Origin: Streptomyces xanthophaeus
Lineage (GTDB): Bacteria; Actinomycetota; Actinomycetes; Streptomycetales; Streptomycetaceae
Length of the DNA stretch: 64,000 nucleotides
Assembly (NCBI RefSeq): GCF_030440515.1
Contig: NZ_CP076543.1
Location: 4,809,501 to 4,873,500 of the forward strand
Reading direction: 5' to 3'
In this document: in pieces, positions 1-6,493 of the stretch
Layout of the letters: each line of letters starts with the position of its first letter
How positions within the stretch are numbered: the stretch's first letter is position 1
Translations under genes and position numbers: made by a program
Notes under the pieces: generated by a model
Told to the model about the DNA's origin: nothing
Databases searched by the model: none
What the model saw: the letters and a program-made list of their open reading frames with translations, nothing else

Positions 1-4
1 TCAT
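1..4 (-). CDS. Start codon of a minus-strand gene leaving the left edge (partial)
   Basis: Only the first four coding bases (ATGA on the minus strand) would lie inside the window. The support is a good ribosome-binding sequence, GGAAGGAAAG, about eight bases upstream, followed by an AT-rich spacer like that of the neighbouring rodlin gene. A second rodlin or chaplin gene would fit, because these genes cluster in Streptomyces, but nothing of the product can be seen. Confidence 0.35.
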
Positions 5-173
5 TTTGATTTCTTTCCTTCCCGCAGAGGCGTGTCCACTGCAGAAATAACAACGAGCGGTGCGGGAAAAAGAAACCGCACCTTTTCGGCGGTCCGCCGG
101 TAATTCACCCCGATGCCCGGTCCGATGTGCGGACCGAATTCCCGGTGCCGGCGGATTTGTATCGACAATTCCG

Positions 174-195
174 GGGCCGGGGAGCGTCCCGGCCC
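174..195 (-). terminator. Candidate terminator hairpin after the rodlin gene
   Basis: An 8-bp perfect stem (GGGCCGGG with CCCGGCCC) and a 6-base loop lie about 60 bases beyond the rodlin stop codon. There is no T-run, which is usual for Streptomyces terminators. A second hairpin at 118-136 (7-bp stem, 5-base loop) lies further downstream on the same strand. Nothing else is recognised in the first 256 bases. Confidence 0.5.
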
Positions 196-256
196 TACAT
201 GCGGCGAGGCCGCCGCGACCCGGTGGGTGCGACGGCCTCGCTGGCGCGGGCCTCGG

Positions 257-667
257 TCAGCTGCCGTTCGAGACGTTGCCGGAGAGGATCGGGATGTTGT
301 CCAGGATGTGCGAGAGGGCTTCGTCGCCCTTGGCCTGGGTGGAGTTCTCGGTGCACTGCTGGTTCTGCGGGCTGGACAGGACCGGGATGTCCTGGACGCC
401 GACGTTGATGAGGGCCAGCACGGACTGCACGTTGGCCTTCGCGGGCAGGGCGATGCAGGGCTTGTTGAAGGAGCCCTGGATGAGCGCCATCTGCGGGCTC
501 ATGTTGCCGTAGGTGGCCTGGTTGCCGTAGATCTGCGCGGCGCCGTTGCCCTGGACGGTGTTGACGCCGTTGTCGTTCCCGATGGCCATCGCCTGGGGCG
601 CCATGGCGGCACCGATGCCCACGACCGAGGCGGCAACCGCGGCCGAGGCCATCATCTTCTTGATCAT
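257..667 (-). CDS. rdl: Rodlin, hyphal surface sheath protein
   Basis: Small secreted protein of 136 residues. Residues 1 to about 28 form a signal peptide (MIKKMMASAAVAASVVG..., cleaved after AMA). The mature part is rich in Asn, Gln and Gly and contains IGNDNG, NQATYGNMSPQMALIQGSFNKPC and a second Cys near NQQC, the two-cysteine pattern of RdlA/RdlB. Rodlins organise chaplin fibrils into the rodlet layer on aerial hyphae and spores. The next gene on the same strand is a chaplin, which fits a surface-sheath role. The start at 667 follows an AAAGGGACGACA ribosome-binding region. RdlA and RdlB cannot be told apart here. Confidence 0.93.
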   Translation of the reverse strand: MIKKMMASAAVAASVVGIGAAMAPQAMAIGNDNGVNTVQGNGAAQIYGNQATYGNMSPQMALIQGSFNKPCIALPAKANVQSVLALINVGVQDIPVLSSPQNQQCTENSTQAKGDEALSHILDNIPILSGNVSNGS

Positions 668-785
668 TGTCGTCCCTTTTTTGCAGGATTGCCCGGTAGT
701 GGAGCACCCGGATCAACGCCGCCGCCCCGGTTCGGGTTGCGTGGCTTCACCCGGATGCGGGCGTTTCGGGCAGCACGGTTGACGA

Positions 786-1040
786 TCAGGCGCTGACGCA
801 GGTGTTGCCGAACGAGGGGTTCAGCAGGGCGATCACGTTCACCGTGAGGCCGCAGGCGTTCACCGGGACGTCGAGGGGCGCCTGGAGCAGGTTGCCGCTC
901 AGGACGCCGGGGGACCCGCCGGTGAAGCCGTGGGCCGTCGCACCGTCCCCGCCGTGCGCGGAGGCGAGGCCCGCGCCGCCCAGCAGCGCGGCGGCGCCCG
1001 CGACGGCGATGGCGGCGCCGCGCACCAGCCTCTTCTTCAT
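786..1040 (-). CDS. chp: Short chaplin (one chaplin domain)
   Basis: Secreted protein of 84 residues with a signal peptide (MKKRLVRGAAIAVAG... to ASA) and one chaplin domain of about 50 residues. The domain contains GSPGVLSGNLLQAPLDVPVNACG and ends NPSFGNTCVSA, with the two conserved cysteines. Short chaplins (ChpD to ChpH type) assemble into amphipathic amyloid-like fibrils at the air-water interface and let hyphae grow into the air. The ATG at 1040 was chosen over longer in-frame extensions because it begins the signal peptide and has a GAAAGGAAAT ribosome-binding region. It lies about 120 bp from the rodlin, same strand, so sheath functions are grouped here. ChpE to ChpH cannot be distinguished by eye. 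Confidence 0.94.
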   Translation of the reverse strand: MKKRLVRGAAIAVAGAAALLGGAGLASAHGGDGATAHGFTGGSPGVLSGNLLQAPLDVPVNACGLTVNVIALLNPSFGNTCVSA

Positions 1041-1214
1041 CTCCGTATTTCCTTTCGGTTCGAACAATGGTGCAACCCATAACGACCCGCCCGTTGCGAG
1101 GGTGCGTGCTATCGCCCAAAAGGCCGTACGAGCGAGTCCGGCGTGATTTCCGGCCTGATTTCTGACAAAGTTCACTCCTGTTTTGTCCCCTTGATCGAAA
1201 ATGGAGACAGGGTC
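1041..1214. promoter_or_regulatory. Divergent promoter region, chaplin versus secreted protein
   Basis: This 174-bp gap separates two outward-facing start codons and is noticeably richer in A+T than its surroundings, for example near 1150-1205. It must hold the promoters of both genes. I see no clear sigma consensus or strong inverted repeat in it. Confidence 0.4.
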
Positions 1215-2306
1215 ATGGGTTCCTCCCGCAGAATCCTCGGCACACTCGGTCTGCTGTCCTGCCTCACCCTTTCCGTGAACGCCCAGACGGCGGGGGCCGC
1301 GGCCCCCGCTCCCAAGGAGCTGCCCCGGATCCCTTTCACCCAGCGTTACCAGGCCGTGCAGCACGGCGGCCTGGTGCGCGCCTCCAACTCCGGCATCAGC
1401 TGCCGCAAGGAACAGTCCCCGCAGGCCGAGCCGTGCGCCGAGGTCAAGAAGGGCGCGGCCGGGGTCAACAGCGACTTCGAGATGTTCTACAGCGAGGTCG
1501 ACAAGGACCCGGACACCTACAACTCCACCCGGGCCGAGCTCAAGGTCCCGCAGGGCGCGAAGGTCTCGTACGCCCGTCTCTACTGGGGCGGGAACCTTCG
1601 GGTGGGCGAGCAGAAGCCGCCGGAGGACAACGGCAGGGTGCTGGTCGCCGAGCCCGGCGGCGCGTACAAGGAGGTCCTCGCCGACACGGTGGTGGGCCAC
1701 CGCACGGACGCGGGCAGCGATGCCTACCAGGCCTCCGCCGACGTGACCCCGCTGGTCCGCAAGGGCGGCGCCGGCCTGTGGACGGTGGCCCAGCTCAACA
1801 TCGCGATGGGCCACTCCGACGTGGGGGCCTGGGGCGGCTGGACGCTGGTCGTCGCCTACGAGCACCCGCAGGAGCCGGTGCGCCGGATCTCGCTGTGGGA
1901 CGGCTTCGAGTCGGTCGCCGCCCGCGGCGGTGACGGAACCGTCGAGATCGAGGGCCTGGACGCGCCGGCCGGCTCCGCGGGCCGGGTCGGGATGGTCGGG
2001 TACGACGGGGACCGGGGTGTCCTCGGGGATTCACTCACCGTGACGGCCGACAGCGGTCGCCGGGTGAGCCTCAGTGATGGAGAAAATCCTTTTAATGATG
2101 TTATGAATTCCACGATCACGGAATTCGGTGATCAGTCGTTCGTGCGACAGCCCGAACATATGAATAATCTCGGATATGACGCGGACGTGTTCGACCTGAG
2201 TCCCGCCCTGTCCGGTGGTGCCCGCAGTCTGAGCTTCAGGTTCACGGGTGAAAGTCAGGGTCATTTCCTCGGTGTGCTCTTCGTTCAGACAGACGCGCGC
2301 CGCTGA
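1215..2306 (+). CDS. Secreted protein of unknown function, DUF3344-like
   Basis: Protein of 363 residues with a signal peptide (MGSSRRILGTLGLLSCLTLSVNAQTAGAAA). It is predicted to be exported with no membrane anchor. Conserved-looking blocks are ARLYWGGNL, a long LVxKGG(A)GLWTVAQLN stretch, GGWTLVVAYE and a C-terminal GHFLGVLF. The YWGG and GWTLVV pattern recalls a beta-rich domain (DUF3344 or similar) found in large actinobacterial surface proteins. The ATG at 1215 is preferred over the upstream in-frame GTG (1143) because GGAGACAGG lies just before it and the signal peptide begins there. The stretch at about 2070-2190 is unusually AT-rich. It lies 19 bp before the polysaccharide operon and may be its first gene. 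Confidence 0.75.
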   Translation: MGSSRRILGTLGLLSCLTLSVNAQTAGAAAPAPKELPRIPFTQRYQAVQHGGLVRASNSGISCRKEQSPQAEPCAEVKKGAAGVNSDFEMFYSEVDKDPDTYNSTRAELKVPQGAKVSYARLYWGGNLRVGEQKPPEDNGRVLVAEPGGAYKEVLADTVVGHRTDAGSDAYQASADVTPLVRKGGAGLWTVAQLNIAMGHSDVGAWGGWTLVVAYEHPQEPVRRISLWDGFESVAARGGDGTVEIEGLDAPAGSAGRVGMVGYDGDRGVLGDSLTVTADSGRRVSLSDGENPFNDVMNSTITEFGDQSFVRQPEHMNNLGYDADVFDLSPALSGGARSLSFRFTGESQGHFLGVLFVQTDARR

Positions 2307-2325
2307 ACGTAGGAGACCACTCCAC

Positions 2326-3522
2326 GTGCCCAGTCAGCCTCGGGCGGCACAGCCCACGACCGTCCTCCACCTCGTACAACCCGTCGACGGCGGTGTGGCC
2401 AGGGTCGTCACCGACCTCGTCCGCGCACAGACCGCCGAAGGGCTGCGCGCCGTCGTCGGGTGTCCGCCCGGCGGCACCCTCGGCGACGCCGCCCGCGACG
2501 CCGGGGCCGAGGTGCTCACCTGGAACGCCGGGCGGGCCCCCGGACCCGGACTGCCCGGCGAGATCATCGGCGCCCGGCAGGTGCTCCACCAGGTGCGGCC
2601 CGACCTCCTGCACGCCCACAGCGCCAAGGCCGGCCTGGCCGGCCGGCTCGCCGTGCGCGGGAGCCTGCCCACCGTCTTCCAGCCCCACGCCTGGTCCTTC
2701 GACGCGGTCGGCGGGGCCACCGGCGCGCTCGCGCTGCGCTGGGAGCGGTACGGGGCCCGCTGGGCCGACCGGGTGCTCTGCGTCAGCGACGCCGAGCGCC
2801 GCGCGGGCGAGACCGAAGGGATCACCGCCCGCTGGTCGGTGATCCGCAACGGCGTGGACCTGGACCACTTCCGCCCCGGCGGACCGGACCCCGACCGGGA
2901 CAAGGCCCGTGCCCGCGCCGAACTGCCCCTGCCCGCAGGCTTTCCGGGCGACGGGCCGCTCGCCGTCTGCGTGGGCCGCATCTGCCTCCAGAAGGGACAG
3001 GACATCCTGCTGCGGGCCTGGCCGGAGCTCCTCGCCACCGTCCCCGGAGCCCGCCTCGCCCTCGTCGGGGACGGCCCCGACACCGAACGGCTGCGCCGCA
3101 TCGCCGCACTGTCCGGCACCGGCGTGCACTTCGCGGGCGCCGCCGCCGACATCCGACCGTGGCTTCGGGCCGCCGATCTCGTTGTACTGCCGTCGCGGTG
3201 GGAAGGCATGGCGCTCGCCCCGCTCGAAGCCATGGCCTGTGGCCGCCCGGTCCTGGTCTCCGACGTCAGCGGTGCCAGGGAGAGCCTGCCGCCGGGCCAG
3301 GGACGCCTGTGCCTGGTGCCGCCGGAGGACCCGACGGCCCTGGCCGAGGCCCTGGGGCGGCTGCTCGCCGAGCCGCGGCTCCTCGCCGAACTCGGCGAGC
3401 AGGCCCGGCAACACGCCCGGACCGACTTCGACGTGCGGCGGACCACGGACGCGGTCACCGGCCTGTACCACGAACTGCTGGGCAGGCCCCGGCCCTTGAA
3501 CCAGGAGCGCATCAGCCGATGA
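2326..3522 (+). CDS. Glycosyltransferase, GT4 family
   Basis: Protein of 398 residues with the GT-B layout. The N-terminal Rossmann half has HLVQPVDGGVARVVTDL and the HAHSAKAGL stretch. The C-terminal half has CVGRICLQKGQDILLRAW, LVGDGPD and the donor-binding EGMALAPLEAMACGRPVLV, the E-x7-E signature of retaining GT4 enzymes. It probably adds a sugar to a lipid-linked repeat unit on the cytoplasmic face of the membrane. The GTG at 2326 has AGGAGACC about 9 bases upstream. The stop overlaps the next start (ATGA), so the genes are translationally coupled. Sugar specificity cannot be read from sequence. Confidence 0.9.
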   Translation: MPSQPRAAQPTTVLHLVQPVDGGVARVVTDLVRAQTAEGLRAVVGCPPGGTLGDAARDAGAEVLTWNAGRAPGPGLPGEIIGARQVLHQVRPDLLHAHSAKAGLAGRLAVRGSLPTVFQPHAWSFDAVGGATGALALRWERYGARWADRVLCVSDAERRAGETEGITARWSVIRNGVDLDHFRPGGPDPDRDKARARAELPLPAGFPGDGPLAVCVGRICLQKGQDILLRAWPELLATVPGARLALVGDGPDTERLRRIAALSGTGVHFAGAAADIRPWLRAADLVVLPSRWEGMALAPLEAMACGRPVLVSDVSGARESLPPGQGRLCLVPPEDPTALAEALGRLLAEPRLLAELGEQARQHARTDFDVRRTTDAVTGLYHELLGRPRPLNQERISR

Positions 3523-5039
3523 CGATGGACAGCGCACCCGCCCGGCACACCGGGCAGGGCGGCACGGGGCCCACCGGCGGAGGCGCCTTCGCGCCCGCGC
3601 ACCCCGCGGCGGCCCGCCGTTCAGCGACCGCCATCCACCCCCCGCGCGGGCCCAGGGCCGACCCGGCCCGCTCCGCCGTACGCCCCCGGCGCATCCGCCG
3701 CCGCGGCCGAGTGCTCCCGCTGCTCCCCGCCGACGCGCTGGCCGCCGTACTCACCGCGACGACCCTGCCCGCGACGGCGCTGCCCGTCCTGTCCGCAGCC
3801 CCCGTCCTGCTCGCCGTGCTGCACGCGCAGGCCGGACTCTACCGGCCGCGGCTCGCCCCCTCCGCACTCCTCGAACTGCCCGTGCTGGCCGGGCGGTCCG
3901 CCGTCCTGTGGTGCTCGGTCGCCGCCGTCACGGCCGCCGCCGATCCGGCCCGGGCCATCGGCTGGAGCGCGCTGCTCACCGCCGTCTGCCTGCAGGTCGT
4001 CCTGGCGTGCGCGGGACGCGGCCTCGCCAACCAGCTCCAGCGCCGCTCGGCCGTACGCCGACCTGCCTCCGCCCTCGTCGTCGGACCCGGCGCAGGGGCG
4101 AGCGCGGTGGCCGCCGCCCTGCACGGCCGCCCCGAATTCGGACTGCGGCCGGTCGGACTCGCCGACACCGCCGTGCCCGTCGAGAGTGACGGCGGCGCCC
4201 TGCCGCTGCTCGCCACCCACGAGGACATCCGGCGCGCGGTCATCCAGAACTCCGTCGGGCACGCCGTGTTCACCCGCCCCCCGGAGGCCGACGAGCGCAC
4301 CGCCTCCCTGGTCCGGCTGTTCCACGACCACGGCTGCCGGCTGTGGCTCGCCGACCCGGCCGGCACCGCCAAGGTCACCGGCATGCGGGTGGCGCAGCCC
4401 GCGGACCAGCTCTGGGGGTACGCCGTGCAGCCGCTGCTGCCGCGCCCGGCCCGGCCGCTGGAGCGCTGGGCCAAGCGGGGCATCGACACCGTCCTCGCCC
4501 TGATCGCCCTGCTCGCCGCCGCGCCCGTGATGGGGGCGTGCGCGCTGGCCGTACGGGTCTGGGACGGGCCGGGGGTGATCTTCCGGCAGGAGCGGGTCGG
4601 CCTGTACGGGCGCCCCTTCACCCTGCTGAAGTTCCGTACCCTGCGCGCCGACGAGCACGAGGCCGCCACCCGCTGGACGGTGGCGGGCGACCGCGGGATG
4701 AGCCCGGTCGGGTCCTTCCTGCGCAAGTCCTCACTGGACGAGCTGCCACAGCTGTGGAACGTCGTACGCGGCGACATGGCCCTGGTCGGGCCCCGCCCCG
4801 AACGGCCCTTCTTCGTCGCCAAGTTCTCCACCGTGCACCCCGGCTACGAGGCCCGGCACCGGATGCCCGTCGGCATCACCGGCCTCGCCCAGATCAACGG
4901 CCTGCGCGGGGACACCTCCATCGAGGACCGGGCCCGCTTCGACAACCACTACATCGACACCTGGTCGCTGTGGCAGGACCTGTGGATCCTCGCCCGCACG
5001 GCGGCCTCCTTCTTCCGCTTCAGGCTGGGGGGCAGCTGA
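3519..5039 (+). CDS. Polyprenyl-phosphate sugar-1-phosphate transferase (priming enzyme)
   Basis: Protein of 506 residues. After a Pro/Arg-rich cytoplasmic N-terminus come several hydrophobic segments (about residues 65-175), then a CoA-binding-like region. From about residue 315 runs the bacterial sugar transferase domain: GIDTVLALIALLAAAPVM, FRQERVGLYGRPFTLLKFRTL, the SLDELPQLWNV block and VGPRPERPFF. This is the WcaJ/WbaP class, which moves a hexose-1-phosphate from a UDP-sugar to undecaprenyl phosphate and starts repeat-unit synthesis. The start overlaps the GT4 stop, with AGGAG at 3502-3507. An alternative ATG lies two codons later. It is the only priming enzyme seen in the operon. Confidence 0.92.
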   Translation: MTMDSAPARHTGQGGTGPTGGGAFAPAHPAAARRSATAIHPPRGPRADPARSAVRPRRIRRRGRVLPLLPADALAAVLTATTLPATALPVLSAAPVLLAVLHAQAGLYRPRLAPSALLELPVLAGRSAVLWCSVAAVTAAADPARAIGWSALLTAVCLQVVLACAGRGLANQLQRRSAVRRPASALVVGPGAGASAVAAALHGRPEFGLRPVGLADTAVPVESDGGALPLLATHEDIRRAVIQNSVGHAVFTRPPEADERTASLVRLFHDHGCRLWLADPAGTAKVTGMRVAQPADQLWGYAVQPLLPRPARPLERWAKRGIDTVLALIALLAAAPVMGACALAVRVWDGPGVIFRQERVGLYGRPFTLLKFRTLRADEHEAATRWTVAGDRGMSPVGSFLRKSSLDELPQLWNVVRGDMALVGPRPERPFFVAKFSTVHPGYEARHRMPVGITGLAQINGLRGDTSIEDRARFDNHYIDTWSLWQDLWILARTAASFFRFRLGGS

Positions 5040-6493
5040 TGAGTCTCGCCGTACCGGGCCGGTGGATCCGGCCGGGCGGGCCGGATCTGCTGCGCCGGCA
5101 CTGGCCGCTGCTTCCGCTCGCCGCCACCGTGCTGTTCCTGCTCGCCCCGCTTCCGGCGGGGGACGCCACCGCTTCCGGGAAGGTCGGCCCGGCCGACGCC
5201 GCCTCGCTGCTGCTGGTCCTCGTCTGCGCGGTGCAGGCGCTGCGCGGCCGGGTGCGGACGCTGACCCCGCTGGGTGTGCTCGTGCTCGGCGCGCCGGCGG
5301 TGGGCCTCGCGGTCGCCACGATGACCGCGGGAGATCCGTACGCCGCCCTGCCCGGCTTCGTGCGCTACCTGCAGGTCTTCGTCCTGGTGCCGGCGGCCGT
5401 GGTGCTGCTGGTGCAGGGCGCCGCGGAGTTCCGGCTGGCCGCCGGGTGCTTCGTGGTCCTGGCGCTGGTGCAGGGCGCGGTGGGGGTGGTGCAGTACGCC
5501 ACCCACACCGGGGCCTCCTACCAGGGCGAGGACGTCCGGGCCGTCGGCACCTTCGGCCCCGGCGACGTCATGGGCATGGCCACCGTCGTGGCGTACGGGC
5601 TGATCGTGGCGACGGCCGCCGGGCTCGCTCCCGGGCTGCCGCGACGCATCCGGCGGATCGCCGGGGGCTGCGCCTTGGCGCTGGTGCTCCCGCTGGTGCT
5701 GTCCTTCAGCCGGGGCGCGTGGATCGCCACCTTCGGCGCGGCGGTGCTGGTGATGGTGCTGGCCGGGATCCGGCGGGCCCTGAAGGTGGTCGCCGCGCTC
5801 GCCGCTGCCGGGGTGGTCCTGGTCGGCGGGTTCGGGGTCGGCTCGGAGATGGTCGCCGAACGGCTGACCTCCATCACCCAGGTCTCCAGCGCCCCCGACC
5901 AGTCGGTGACCGACCGCTACACGATGTGGGCCGCCGCCGAGTCGATGTGGCGCGAGCGGCCGGCGGTGGGGGTCGGGCTCAAGGGCTTCCCGGCCAACCG
6001 GGACGGGCACGCCTCGCTGGGCCTGTCCTCCGGCAGCGACACCGCCGGAGCCGGCCAGGCGTACCTGCGCCAGCCGCTGCTCTCCCCGCACAACATGTAC
6101 CTGCTGATCCTGAGCGAGCAGGGCCTGATCGGGCTGGTCGCGCTCGTGGGCGGCTGGGCGGCGCTGCTGGTCGCGGGACTGCGCCGGCTCGGCGCGGGCG
6201 CCGGGGCACGGGACTGCGGGCTGATCGCGATCGGGCTGTTCGTGTGGCAGCTGACCGACTTCCTCTACGCGGACATCGGCGGGCCGTCCACGGTGCTGAC
6301 CGGAGTGATCATCGGCCTGGCGGCCTGGTGGGCGCTTCCCTCCCGGGGGGCGGCCGGTCCACTGCGTGGTGCGGCTGCGGGTTCCGGGGGTGCCGCCGGT
6401 GCGGGCCCACTGCGTGGGGCGGCCGCGGGTTCCGAAGTCGCCTCCGGTGCGGGTACACGGGGTAGGGCCCCCGGGGTTGCGGCTCGCCCGTGA
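5039..6493 (+). CDS. O-antigen ligase/polymerase family membrane protein
   Basis: Protein of 484 residues with about ten predicted membrane segments. The Wzy_C core lies mid-protein, with LSFSRGAWIATFGA and, after a large extracellular loop, RYTMWAAAESMWRERPAVGVG and LSPHNMYLLILSEQGLIG (the HN pair typical of the ligase fold). In this operon it most likely polymerises flipped repeat units (Wzy role); ligation to a surface acceptor is the alternative. The last 50 residues are a low-complexity tail with a duplicated GPLRGAAAGS motif (copies near 6355 and 6403). TGATG links it to the previous gene and GTGA links it to the next. Confidence 0.88.
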   Translation: MSLAVPGRWIRPGGPDLLRRHWPLLPLAATVLFLLAPLPAGDATASGKVGPADAASLLLVLVCAVQALRGRVRTLTPLGVLVLGAPAVGLAVATMTAGDPYAALPGFVRYLQVFVLVPAAVVLLVQGAAEFRLAAGCFVVLALVQGAVGVVQYATHTGASYQGEDVRAVGTFGPGDVMGMATVVAYGLIVATAAGLAPGLPRRIRRIAGGCALALVLPLVLSFSRGAWIATFGAAVLVMVLAGIRRALKVVAALAAAGVVLVGGFGVGSEMVAERLTSITQVSSAPDQSVTDRYTMWAAAESMWRERPAVGVGLKGFPANRDGHASLGLSSGSDTAGAGQAYLRQPLLSPHNMYLLILSEQGLIGLVALVGGWAALLVAGLRRLGAGAGARDCGLIAIGLFVWQLTDFLYADIGGPSTVLTGVIIGLAAWWALPSRGAAGPLRGAAAGSGGAAGAGPLRGAAAGSEVASGAGTRGRAPGVAARP

